Positions 38,259 through 46,224 of a DNA stretch of 64,000 nt are shown here, piece after piece. The notes under the pieces were generated by a model that saw nothing but the letters and a program-made list of their open reading frames with translations, had not been told where the DNA came from and did not search any database. The stretch's first letter is position 1; each line of letters starts with the position of its first letter. The position numbers and the translations under genes are program-made. The stretch covers positions 26,559,244 to 26,623,243 of the forward strand of contig CM022670.1 in NCBI GenBank assembly GCA_012295275.1, read 5' to 3'. The stretch comes from Chrysomallon squamiferum. Taxonomy: Eukaryota; Mollusca; Gastropoda; Neomphalida; Peltospiridae.

Positions 38259-38842
38259 TGTGTGTGTGGACACTTGCGAGTACGTCTCTCTGTGTGTATG
38301 TGTCTGCCCGTCTGTCTGTCTGTCACTCAATATACTGCAAACGAATTTCTTACTTTTGCCTCAAGAAATGCACCCAGCGTGTAAGTTCCACCTCCTATAT
38401 AACGTATCTTTGGCAGTTCTTCATGTAACAAGCCACATTTATGCTTTTCCTCACTCGGATGGCTGATATGGTCGACGTAACGGATAACCTTTCCCCTTGA
38501 AGAAAAGGTGATGACAGAAACCCTGGTGGTGTTAACGTCCACTGTGAAATCAGCAAGAAGTTTTCTGACGAATCTTACTTCATCAAAGAAATGCTCTGAT
38601 CCCACACTGGATGAACTGTCTACCAGAAACACCAGCTCGATCTGCTTGTTTTCAGTCGCTCTGAGACGTTGTACGTGTCTCTTAAGCATAGCACCCAGAG
38701 TTTCTACTTTTGTTTTGAAATCCGCGCTTAATGGTCGGAACAACGAATTGTAGTATCCGACGAACGGACTGAAAGAATGAACGCAAACTCCAAACAGAAA
38801 AAATGTGCAAAGGAAAGAAACAAATTTAACACAACACAACAT
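7308..38842 (-). CDS. SVEP1: SVEP1 homologue, 35 coding exons (whole gene span)
   Basis: A secreted extracellular-matrix protein; vertebrate SVEP1 acts in cell adhesion and lymphatic development. Coding exons in order: 38842-38354, 35725-35470, 34867-34691, 34387-34226, 33848-33669, 33275-33096, 32674-32477, 31948-31700, 31229-30993, 30710-30519, 30168-30044, 29759-29687, 29331-29203, 28771-28547, 28316-28155, 27705-27544, 27371-27210, 26875-26720, 26294-26181, 25542-25429, 24986-24785, 24290-24133, 23481-23286, 22888-22716, 21935-21696, 19613-19446, 18920-18747, 18300-11992, 11601-11413, 10781-10602, 10181-10002, 9548-9369, 8678-8583, 8043-7948, 7414-7308. Nearly all junctions are phase 1, typical of shuffled extracellular modules. 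Removing three apparent extra bases in exon 28 gives about 4,128 residues, against about 3,570 in human SVEP1. Domain order matches SVEP1 throughout. Boundaries are read by eye and may be off by a base. Confidence 0.93.
7481..7565. repeat. Interrupted (GT)n microsatellite
   Basis: About 85 bp of TG dinucleotides with GGGTG and ATCTG interruptions, in the last intron of the SVEP1-like gene. Confidence 0.9.
7843..7930. repeat. (ATC)n-(TTA)n compound microsatellite
   Basis: About 19 ATC triplets followed by TTA triplets. It lies in the intron just downstream (in transcript sense) of exon 34 of the SVEP1-like gene. Confidence 0.92.
9369..11601 (-). CDS. SVEP1: SVEP1-like exons 29-32: four CCP domains
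   Basis: One CCP per exon: 11601-11413, 10781-10602, 10181-10002 and 9548-9369. The first is canonical ([21 protein letters not shown]). The next two are related to each other (FC.....IPSGF.VGD / FC....IPAGFLRGD, then C..GY.P.G.MT). The last has [14 protein letters not shown]. Exon 30 ends with a GC donor (C|GCAAGT at 10602/10601); the phase of exon 31 requires it, since the nearby GT alternative leads to an early stop. Confidence 0.88.
11115..11265 (+). mobile_element. Diverged SINE-like copy
   Basis: In intron 29 of the SVEP1-like gene. The core TATAAAAGACTGCTTGCTGC (11133-11152), then TAAT and AGTAGCCCATGGAGTAGCAG (11165-11184), matches from memory the conserved central domain of a SINE family common in molluscs, and two other places in this window share the CTTGCTGCTAAT core. 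The further 3' part, with TTAAATATATTC and TAAATATGTTGA, fits the same family loosely. No intact tRNA-like head or target-site duplication is evident. Confidence 0.5.
11992..18300 (-). CDS. SVEP1: SVEP1-like exon 28: giant exon with 36 CCP domains
   Basis: A single 6,309-nt exon, acceptor AG at 18302-18301 and donor GTAAGT after 11992, encodes 36 consecutive CCPs of about 55-60 residues, each with four core cysteines, usually a NG motif, a CDEGY-like core and a conserved Trp. Three frame breaks interrupt the array: near 18025 (CAAGTG in place of CAGTGT), near 17511, and at 16701-16703 (CCC). Each is one surplus base, and the CCP consensus resumes at once in the next frame. Removing them keeps phase 1 at both ends. 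Twenty-seven CCPs lie in the intact 4.8-kb stretch below 16700. The last six form a distinct subfamily with SF.G.DF.YG in place of the NG motif. Likely functional, given the sharp motif conservation. Confidence 0.9.
18566..18593. repeat. (TA)n microsatellite
   Basis: Uninterrupted TA dinucleotides in intron 27 of the SVEP1-like gene. Confidence 0.9.
18747..19613 (-). CDS. SVEP1: SVEP1-like exons 26-27: two CCP domains
   Basis: Exons 19613-19446 and 18920-18747 each encode one CCP ([13 protein letters not shown] and [17 protein letters not shown]). They begin the C-terminal CCP array directly after the pentraxin. In the vertebrate protein an EGF interrupts this part of the array; I see none here. 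Intron 26 (18921-19445) carries a long degenerate AGT-triplet tract. Confidence 0.88.
19120..19366. repeat. Degenerate AGT-triplet tract
   Basis: About 245 bp dominated by AGT/AAT/ACT triplets with many substitutions, in intron 26 of the SVEP1-like gene. It looks like an old, decayed trinucleotide repeat. Confidence 0.75.
19614..21695. other. Intron 25 of the SVEP1-like gene
   Basis: A 2.1-kb intron with no exon-like module. It holds poly-T (about 19719-19740), (TG)n (19931-19958) and a degenerate repeat of about 28 bp (21300-21625) that produces a spurious plus-strand open frame. Confidence 0.7.
21300..21625. repeat. Degenerate minisatellite, unit about 28 bp
   Basis: Recurring AAGCAAATGGTCNACA..ATTCTGGTTA-like units at roughly 27-30 bp spacing, at least six recognisable copies, strongly diverged. 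Located in intron 25 of the SVEP1-like gene. Confidence 0.6.
21696..23481 (-). CDS. SVEP1: SVEP1-like exons 23-25: pentraxin domain
   Basis: Three exons (23481-23286, 22888-22716, 21935-21696) encode one pentraxin fold of about 200 residues. Recognisable parts are [53 protein letters not shown] and [16 protein letters not shown]; the GQEQD stretch corresponds to the calcium site of C-reactive protein. Junction 23-24 is phase 2, outer junctions are phase 1. The domain sits between the six EGFs and the long CCP array, as in SVEP1. Confidence 0.93.
24133..26875 (-). CDS. SVEP1: SVEP1-like exons 18-22: six EGF-like domains
   Basis: Exons 26875-26720, 26294-26181, 25542-25429, 24986-24785 and 24290-24133 encode six EGF domains (residues about 1120-1367), the same number as in vertebrate SVEP1. 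Most carry calcium-binding signatures at the start (IDEC, INEC). The first three are one exon per domain; the fourth and the first half of the fifth share exon 21, and exon 22 completes the fifth and holds the sixth. Junction 21-22 is phase 2, within an EGF. Confidence 0.92.
24690..24812. repeat. 34-bp tandem repeat spanning an exon-intron boundary
   Basis: Three to four copies of a 33-34 bp unit containing CTGAAACCTTCTT and GATCAAGACATTACATAC. The first copy in transcript sense includes the true 3' end and donor of exon 21 (24785/24784); the next repeats the same donor 34 nt downstream at 24751/24750. Confidence 0.8.
27210..28316 (-). CDS. SVEP1: SVEP1-like exons 15-17: three GCC2/GCC3 repeats
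   Basis: Three exons of exactly 162 nt (28316-28155, 27705-27544, 27371-27210), each phase 1 and encoding one ephrin-receptor-like Cys-rich repeat: CP.GT/SY...L..C..CP.G.YQ....C..CP. The equal length and phase show duplication by whole exons. They match the three GCC2/GCC3 repeats just before the EGF block of SVEP1. Confidence 0.92.
28547..30710 (-). CDS. SVEP1: SVEP1-like exons 10-14: atypical CCP and SVEP1-specific region with furin site
   Basis: Exon 10 (30710-30519) encodes a divergent CCP beginning [12 protein letters not shown], as in SVEP1. Exons 11-14 (30168-30044, 29759-29687, 29331-29203, 28771-28547) encode the region with no named domain that follows in vertebrate SVEP1, including FEKKVSDR and [16 protein letters not shown]. 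Exon 13 carries the basic site KRRRKR|S near residue 855, where vertebrate SVEP1 also has a dibasic-type site. Junction 11-12 is phase 0 and exon 11 uses a weak donor (GTTGGT). Exons 11 and 12 are short and less conserved, so they are the least certain of the gene. Confidence 0.83.
30993..31948 (-). CDS. SVEP1: SVEP1-like exons 8-9: two HYR domains
   Basis: Exons 8 (31948-31700) and 9 (31229-30993) each encode a hyalin repeat, an Ig-like fold. Signatures are [19 protein letters not shown] and FYVRV in the first, and VTWEEP, DNS, FPKG, YDTSGNN.C and RVI in the second. Exon 9 must end at 30993, using GTAGGT as donor, for the phase to continue; a nearby GTGAAT donor would break the frame. Confidence 0.92.
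32477..33848 (-). CDS. SVEP1: SVEP1-like exons 5-7: three CCP (sushi) domains
   Basis: Three symmetric phase-1 exons (33848-33669, 33275-33096, 32674-32477) each encode one CCP with four core cysteines and the conserved Trp (DGTWSGQ, AFWTG, DGNWVPA). Two have the PKNG motif near the N-terminus. The position, between the GCC2/GCC3 repeat and the HYR pair, is that of the N-terminal CCP trio of SVEP1. Confidence 0.92.
34226..34867 (-). CDS. SVEP1: SVEP1-like exons 3-4: Cys-rich module and GCC2/GCC3 repeat
   Basis: Exon 3 (34867-34691) encodes a short cysteine-rich, EGF-like module ending [13 protein letters not shown], closely like the segment after vWA in vertebrate SVEP1. Exon 4 (34387-34226) encodes an ephrin-receptor-like GCC2/GCC3 repeat ([11 protein letters not shown], then C..CP and CTCKKGYG). 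Both exons are phase 1 at each end and are flanked by clean AG and GT sites. Confidence 0.9.
35470..38842 (-). CDS. SVEP1: SVEP1-like exons 1-2: signal peptide and vWA domain
   Basis: Exon 1 (38842-38354) begins [18 protein letters not shown], a good signal peptide. A further in-frame ATG at 38917 would place a polar stretch before it, so I chose 38842. The vWA domain starts near residue 70. Its metal-ion site is complete: DSSSS near residue 75 (DxSxS), the Thr of GGGTYT at the end of exon 1, and the Asp of LITDG in exon 2 (35725-35470). This implies cation-dependent ligand binding. The exon 1-2 junction is phase 0, splitting the vWA fold, and intron 1 is the longest in the gene (2.6 kb). Confidence 0.92.
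36144..36229. repeat. (GTA)n-(TTG)n compound microsatellite
   Basis: GTA triplets change directly to TTG triplets. It lies in intron 1 of the SVEP1-like gene. Confidence 0.9.
38211..38268. repeat. (TG)n microsatellite
   Basis: About 58 bp of TG with two small interruptions, roughly 85 nt from the exon 1 donor of the SVEP1-like gene, on its intronic side. Confidence 0.9.
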
Positions 38843-40348
38843 TGTGGAAAACTCGGATTTTATGAAACCATCTGTAATACATCCAGTCGAACAAAGCAAC
38901 AAAATGTTTTTAACCAAAATTTCTTCTGCGTGGTCTGCCGTGAAAAGCCTTTAGCTTATTTAGGCCAATCTCTGGCAGGCAATGTCATCAACACCACATT
39001 TTCCTCATCACATCCCAAGACTTCTGATAACGCTGGATTGGTAACATAAGATCAGATGACAGCTTCAAATGTCCATGTATTTGTGCAGGAAACTAGATCC
39101 GTTTTCTCACCGTATAATATTCAGCGTGGAACCAATCAGACTATGTTAAATTATATAAACAGGTTAAATACAAACACATAGATACTGTTTCTTATAAACA
39201 TTCATACTGCTGGGTAAATGCTGAAAACAAATACTGGTTTTATCTGCTGTATTCATTATTCCCTAATCAGTTTATTAATGGTTTAAATTATGTGATGTAA
39301 ATAAAAGTTACAACATCAAAGCAAGTGTGAAAACACTACACATGTATTCATTTAGGATAACGTTGTCTTTGGAAAACATTATTTTTTAAATTGCTTTAAA
39401 ATAATAAATGTATGACGTTAATTAGTTAACATATATGTTTGCACATTTTAAAAATAAATAAAATGAAAGAATATGTATTTTAACCACTTAACAGAATGAC
39501 GAATTGAACACTTTATGGCACTGTCATTAGAACAAAACATTTCAAGAAAATGTACTTATAAATAATAAAAAATCGAGTGGAAGAAAACTCATATAGATTC
39601 TCCTGAAAACATTTTAAAATCTTCACGGTTTTCATTAATTTAGTAAGTATGACTCAAACCTTATTTTTTTTCTCAACATATTATTATCTATTATTAATAA
39701 CAAAGGCAAATATTTATTTCTAATTTTTTTGGTGAATGCAGCAACACATTTATTATTTCATTAATCTTCGCACATCATCGTTTTATTATCCTTTTTTTAA
39801 AGGTCATTTCAGTGCAAAGTATATCGATGAATTGTATCAGATAGAATATACAAATGGCCTAAATATATTTGGTGCATTACAAAGTTACTGTTTTAATAAT
39901 TGTCATTGACCAGGATTTACTAATAACAGCACATGACTGAAAAATATAAAGCTATAATAAAAACAACAGAAAAAACAAAAGGCACAACATACTCAGTCTT
40001 ATAGGCATTTTTATTTATATTTCTTTTCTTATTGTTCTTTTTTTTTCTTTCTTATTTTAAACAAAAATGTTCACGCATATGACACATGATTTAAAGTTTA
40101 CTGCCATATTTTATAATTATTAAAATCAAGTAATAAAAAACAAAGCTTTTCAGATGTGGAAAGATAAATTGTTTGTATCATTTGTCCTTTTTGCACCCTC
40201 AGTTATTAGTTGACCTGCCTTTTTTCTCCATAGGACTTTCAACGTTTTTTAGCATGCGTTTGTTTTCACTCTGTGTTTGCTACACTGGATGCACTGTATT
40301 TAAATAACACCAGATGAACGTGGCACTGGTTTTGTGACTGTTATAGCA
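38843..40348. other. Intergenic region between SVEP1-like and ARMC7-like genes
   Basis: Both flanking genes are on the minus strand, so this holds the 5' UTR and promoter of the SVEP1-like gene and the 3' UTR of the ARMC7-like gene. An inverted CCAAT box (GGAACCAATCAG, about 39128-39139) could belong to the SVEP1-like promoter. No further gene is visible. Confidence 0.5.
40009..40014 (-). terminator. Candidate poly(A) signal of the ARMC7-like gene
   Basis: AATAAA on the minus strand about 335 nt after the stop codon at 40351-40349. It is plausible by position, but the sequence is AT-rich. Confidence 0.3.
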
Positions 40349-43300
40349 TCATGGAGGTTTATTTTGCTGACTCAGTGCATTCTGGGATATCAAATGTTGG
40401 TGAATTTTTTCAGCAGCCTGCACTTGTTCGTTACTACAGTAATCCTAAAACAAATAAAATAGAATAAAATTATATAAAACAACAATAATCATATTTTAAT
40501 GAAAAAGAAAATCATACTAAGTAATAGCAATTTTAACATAATATTCAGCATCCAAAGTTGTATGATATTTATTCTATAGTTGCATAAACATTATTGTTAA
40601 AAATAAAACAAAAAAGTATTATTTTAAAATTCTGTCTTGAATATTCTTGTTACGAAAAAAAATCTTAATATATTTTCAAGCAATATGCTTCAGAAACACA
40701 TAAATTATGCACACCTGAATGAAAACACTGGCTAAATTTGACAGCCGTTTGTTCTGAGCTTTGGCAAATCTAAGCATGCATTCTACAACAGGAAGACATG
40801 TAATTTCTGCAAATATAAATAAAATATGTTACTGTATTACAGATGGTACAAATTCAAACAAAATAGTATTTAATTTATAAGTACTTTGAAATATATTTAA
40901 GTTAAATAAGTTTTCAAAAATATGTTTTAGTTATTAAATTTTTAACACTATTACAGATAGTATTAATTCGTGTTAAACTTCCATAATATATTTTAGCTAT
41001 CTGAAAACAAAATAATATTATAATAATGTATTGCAAATAATAACAATCAGGAATAAACAAAATATATTTTTCACATATATTCAGTAACATTATTGATTAT
41101 CTTAGAAAAATGTTAGACAATTTCTTAACAATTATTTAAAATAATAATAATAATAATTCAAAATTGATTATAAAGTATTCCACAGAACAACAAACCTGGT
41201 TTAGATTTATTTGTAACAAGAAACATCAATGTTGTTATAGCAGACAAAACAGTTTCTTCATTTGGACTGAAAATAATTACAATAATTCAGTATAATTACC
41301 AGAATGAAGAATAATAAACATAACAATCATTCTGATAGCTAAGATATATCTTAAAATACGTAAGTTTATAAACATATTAATTATATGGAATGAGAAGAAA
41401 AAACTTAGAAGCCTCAAAATGTTTTAATAATCTTTTAATAATAGTGAATAATATATAAGAGTTAAGTAGTTTAGATACAAAAACGAAATCTGTAACAGAA
41501 TATGTCAAACCTTGATAAACATTTAATTACTGCCTGGACTCCACCATTCTTCAAAATAAGCTCCTTGTTTTGTTTATCTTATTGTTTATAAAAGGAAAAA
41601 AATAAAATAAAGAATGACTTTTGAAACATTTAATTAAAAACATTGTGAATTAAACATCATTTGTTTTTGTCTATTAAATATTATCAGATATAACCTAAAC
41701 AACAAGTAGAACTATCTCTTAAGCCTGGATAAAACTCTACATTGAATGAGTCCCTGTATGCTCCAACACAATATTTTACAACTGTAATATTGACAAGTAA
41801 AATTACATACTAATTACAAGAGAGAAGTAAATAATGGAACAGGTTTAAAATTAATCTAAGGAAAAAGCAGCTGAATCTTACAGAAATGTTTTATAATTAT
41901 GATTATGATGCTGTATTTCAAAATATAGTATAACAAGTTAATAACAGTTTAATTAATACAGTACCATCTAAATATGTTGCTAGGACAAGTTTTTAAATTT
42001 TAATATTTCATAAATATGTAAACATTTCTAATATATTATTAAATTTATACAATAAATGCAGTTCATATGTGTTAACAATCACTAGTGTTAACAGTAAATT
42101 CTTGTCAGGGTTTATTTTATATATAAAATCAACAATTTGTACGATTACAACTAAGTTTTGTATAAAATAATTTAACTTCTTACCAAGGCAAGCATTACAC
42201 AGTCCACCAATTGCAAATTCCACCAGTTTATCATCATTTTCTTCTAATGCATCTGAAAATTATTAAATTTAAATAACTTTAAAATTATTTTAATGAAAGA
42301 AATGCAAAGAAAATTTAAAAAAAAAAGAAAGAAAGAAAGAAAAAGAAAAAAGAAAAGAAAAAAAAATTAAATATATAAAATTTTAGATATTTATACAGAA
42401 ATTTTAAATATATTTCAGCCAAACATTTACAAAAATCATTATTATAAAGGAAAATTCTCATTAAAGTTATTTTCAGTTTCATTTATTGTAAGTATGTAAA
42501 ATACCTAACTGATAATCAAATTTTTTGTCACATTTAGTGAAACCTAAAATAATATCAGTAGGGATTGTGCCTATAAAATTATTAAGATCACATCCAAAGA
42601 AACATTTAAAGTACATTATTTGTTATACATTTATATGAATAAATATCAAGACCACAGACTAAAATAAAAAAGAAAATATACTAACAAGACACAGATCTGT
42701 TCTAATTAACCAAATTCACTTACCAACAAACAGATCAAGAATGTTAAGTTGCCTGAAAAACTCGTAATTAATTGGATCATAAGCAAAATTTGCAAGATTA
42801 GCTAATATCTGCCTTTTACCGTCTGAAAAATAAAAATGAAAAATAAAATTTAATGAATAGTTTTAAAGAAACAAAAAAGCACAAACTGTGTCATATATAC
42901 TAATATGATTTCCATATTTAAAACAAGTGCATAGTGCAGTCATAGTAATATTACTGTGTAAATTAAATTATGTAATTCTGATTTGATAGTGAGTTAGTTA
43001 ATTATATTTTATGAAATTCCAATACATTCTATGATTCTTCTAACAATTATTGTATGATGATATGAGAGAAAGCATGTTTCAGTCAGTCCAAAACCAACCA
43101 TTATGAATTATATATTTTGTCTGCATGGAAAAGCTTCATTACCAGATCTAATATTAGTACATTAAACCATTTATATTTTAATTTAAAATGTTTGTAATGT
43201 CATATATGGAGTATGTTGACTTATTGAAAACAATCAATTCAGTATTCTTCTGAAACTTGTATATACTAATATAGTGGTTACTTTATTCACATTTTCAAGA

Positions 43301-43431
43301 TGACAAACTGATTCTACAGATATGATCCATAACTTTTGCTATGTCGTAAAAATAGACCGAACATAGAAACAATCTCTGGTCTGAACATTCGATCGGATCG
43401 TACTTTTCAAATATTGTTACATTTGAACCAG

Positions 43432-43465
<34 letters not shown>

Positions 43466-43752
43466 ATTATTATTGCTTTAGTGTAGATAACTGAATATTA
43501 TATAGGATAATTAGAATCTTAATAATGCAAATGTGACGACAACATGCTAAAACTAATAGCCCGAACATTGGTACATTTCTTTTTTTTAACTTGATTGAAT
43601 CTCTCGGTTAACAAGTATACTATTTTCTTTTATTTCTGATTACCATCACTGTCGCCATCTTGATATTCGGTTATTAATGACTGCAAATAACTACAACGTC
43701 CAATGCCATACGGTCCTGTTTTCTTTTCTAAATATTCTTTGGAAGTGAACAT
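40349..43752 (-). CDS. ARMC7: Armadillo repeat-containing protein 7 (ARMC7)
   Basis: Seven coding exons: 43752-43644, 42822-42724, 42252-42184, 41577-41511, 41266-41196, 40806-40715, 40444-40349. They join in phase to 201 codons including the stop; human ARMC7 has 198 residues. Near-identical blocks across the family include [54 protein letters not shown] and [11 protein letters not shown]. The start at 43752 gives [13 protein letters not shown], which leads into the conserved GIGR.SYLQ..ITE.Q; an in-frame ATG further upstream (43815) is not needed. ARMC7 is a small armadillo protein reported with spliceosomal components; its precise role is not well known. Exon 4 has a weak acceptor (AATAAG with little polypyrimidine). 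The gene appears complete and intact. Confidence 0.95.
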
Positions 43753-44225
43753 GTTGACATCAAAACGTAAATCCTCGATAAACTGTTTTCCTTTTCTTGT
43801 TCCTCTCATGCCCATAAAGTTTTGGGGAAACAGTCTAGTTACTACCAGATTCCTCTGGATAAAATTTATTTCATATTTACAAAGTCAGGATTATGTTATT
43901 AAACACCTAATTAATATTATTATTATTCAAAATGAAATAAAAAGTTAATTTCCTGTTGTTGTTTTTTCTTTCTTTTAATGTATAATTCTTTGTTCGATAA
44001 TTATTATTTTAAATGTTAGTTTTATTTCATTATAATTTATATCATTTTATTGCACACTGTACAATTTACAAAAATAAATTGACGCATAAACCGAATACAA
44101 GAAGGCTATAATAGATTAGATCGTGTTTAGATTCTAAGCTTCTGTCGCTATATATTTAATAATAACTGTGGATTTTAAAATATCCCCCCCCCCCAAAAAA
44201 AACAAACAAAAAACATATACCTTAC

Positions 44226-44279
<54 letters not shown>

Positions 44280-44349
44280 TAATTAATTAATTAATTAAAC
44301 TAAACTAAACTAAACTAAACTAAACTAAACTAAACTAAACTAAACTAAA
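44226..44349. repeat. (AAT)n-(TTAA)n-(AAACT)n compound repeat
   Basis: About 17 AAT triplets, then five TTAA units, then about ten AAACT pentamers, joined directly end to end. Confidence 0.92.
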
Positions 44350-44579
44350 ATATTTAGGAAGATACAGTATTAAATTGAAATTAATTTTGTTGATAATTAA
44401 CAATATTATTTCATTTTTGTTTTTTAAAACATTACATTAAATCAGTTCAGTTCCACCTGTGCTGTAGAGTAAGGTTTATACATTACACTGTAAAAACCGA
44501 ACAGCGCCCACTGTCTTTCAAACATTAAACTTACATTTAAACAGTTTTATCTAGATTAGTTCTTTCATTAAGAATGGTA

Positions 44580-44635
<56 letters not shown>
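44580..44635. repeat. (AAT)n microsatellite
   Basis: About 18 uninterrupted AAT triplets. Confidence 0.92.
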
Positions 44636-44639
<4 letters not shown>

Positions 44640-45489
44640 AAACAAATAAACTAGCATTTTAAACATTGTATAGTTAACAGGCCTACAAAATGATTAACTG
44701 GTTGTACTGCATTATTTCATAGTTCCTACACCATTGCTAAAAGCATAAATTATATTATTAATATTATTTTAGAAAATTAAGAAACATGTAATTAGTTACT
44801 GTTAATTTATTAATTCCAGTATTTACTTTTTAGCAACATTAAGTAAACAACAAAAAGTTTGTCGGTGAAATATGGGTGAAAATGGAGACACTATTGTTTA
44901 CGTTTGTTTCCACAAACTCCGCCACCTACGGTTCATCTGCTAGTTTCTAAATTTTTATAAAATACTACTTGTTATTCTTATAAAAGAGATATTTTGGTAT
45001 ATAAATTTCGGAAACTTAGTTTTAATTCACCACTTTTTGTTCTATCTTCCTTTGTTTGCGATATTTTCCATGTTTAAAAATGGAGGCTGTACAATTATGC
45101 TTTTTGTGTTTGTTTATTTTATGAATTCGTTTATGCTGCCTTCAAAGTCATTAACACAGTACAAAGAAAAAGATATAACATTAAAACAAATATTAATAAA
45201 GTTAATAATGTTAATATAACTTTAAAAATATACGTTAATGTGTTTAAAAAGGTATTAGCAAATTTTTCTTTTCAGGTTTTACACAAAATAATTTGTTTAC
45301 TTCACAGTAAAAAATTAAGTTTCTTTGCTTCTGTGCTATTGTCAGAAGCTCCAAAAGGGTATTTAGAATCATAAACATATTTTTTATTGATCTCTGTAAA
45401 AATAAACATGTAACAATGCGGATAAAGAACGTAAATCGTAATCAGTTAAACGTAAAAAGCACAAATACAACTGAAATGTTGTCTTTACA

Positions 45490-45630
45490 CTTCCCGGTTA
45501 GCGGCTGCCTGTGTGACTGCATTGACGTCCGCTTCGCTGTGAATAAATACAGCAATCTCAGTGAGGCCACCATTTGCGCCGAGACTGTTAGTCAACAAAG
45601 ATCTTCTCTTCACGAATTTCTAATTCTATT
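45490..45630 (+). promoter_or_regulatory. Probable histone H1 promoter
   Basis: An island of higher GC content just before the H1 start. It contains an E2F-like element (ATTTGCGCC), a CRE-like half (TTGACGTCC) and an AT-rich TATA-like segment (GAATAAATA), all within about 150 bp of the first ATG. E2F-type control would suit S-phase expression. Assignment is by position and motif only. Confidence 0.4.
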
Positions 45631-45635
45631 CGAAA

Positions 45636-46224
45636 ATGACGGATGTTGCAGTTTCACAAGCTAAGACGAAAAATTCGAAAATGACGGACGTTGCAGTTTC
45701 ACAAGCTAAGACGAAAAATCCTAAAAAGACGGCAGTAACTAAGAAACCGGCCATTCACCCGAAATACTTGCGATATGGTTAAAGAAGCCATTTCAGCTTT
45801 GCAGGAAAAAGGTGGTTCATCCAGACATGCAATTCTGGCATACATTTGCAAAAATTATAATGTATCGGGTGAAAAAATTGCTAATAGCCACCTGAAGCTG
45901 GCTTTGCGTGCAGGTGTCGTTAACAAGGACTTAAAACAGCCTAAAGGTAGTGGAGCAGCGGGTTCATTTAAACTTGCTGATGAAAAAGTTCCGAAAAAAA
46001 TGAAGCCAAAGATGGAAAAGGTAAAGAAACCAAAAGCTGCTAAACCTAAAATGGTGAAAAAAATTAAGCCAACAAAGGAGAAAAAAGCAACACCAGTTAC
46101 ACCCAAGAAGCCTATAATTAAGAAATCTGCAAAGAAAATATCTAAACCAAAAATGATAAAGGCGGTTAAACCAACCAAGACAAAGAAAGTTACATCTCCA
46201 GTAAAGAAGGTGGTGAAGAAATGA
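45636..46224 (+). CDS. Linker histone H1, frameshifted and with duplicated N-terminus
   Basis: Encodes a linker histone that binds nucleosomes and linker DNA. The winged-helix globular domain is clear: HPKY, then MVKEAISALQEKGGSSRHAI, KIANSHLKLALRAGVVNKDL and GAAGSFKL. A long Lys/Pro/Ala-rich tail follows, to the stop at 46222-46224. Intronless, as usual for H1. Two oddities: the first 15 codons (ATG at 45636) are repeated in tandem (ATG at 45681), and an extra T at 45768-45769 shifts the frame just before MVKEAI, so the upstream frame stops at GGTTAA. With that base removed the protein has 195 residues. Translation from the Met at 45775 would give 149 residues lacking the N-terminal tail and start of helix 1. 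It is either a working gene with an assembly error or a young pseudogene. Confidence 0.85.

Larger units (their letters stand above)
35726..38353. other. Intron 1 of the SVEP1-like gene
   Basis: A 2.6-kb intron. It holds poly-T (about 36079-36099), a (GTA)n-(TTG)n tract (36144-36229), (ATAC)n (36542-36581), poly-T (37728-37744) and (TG)n (38211-38268). No exon-like sequence was recognised. Confidence 0.7.
43753..45628. other. Intergenic region with trinucleotide and pentanucleotide repeats
   Basis: Lies between the divergently transcribed ARMC7-like gene (minus) and histone H1 gene (plus), so it should contain both promoters. It carries two (AAT)n arrays, a (TTAA)n run and an (AAACT)n array. 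The last 150 bp is richer in GC and is described separately. No coding sequence is supported. Confidence 0.6.

Noticed and set aside
38213-38466. Val/Cys-rich plus-strand frames
   Set aside because: Translated (TG)n microsatellite continuing into the antisense of exon 1.
44937-45219. Possible extra gene upstream of H1
   Set aside because: A 60-codon frame of AT-rich composition, with no family resemblance or splice context.
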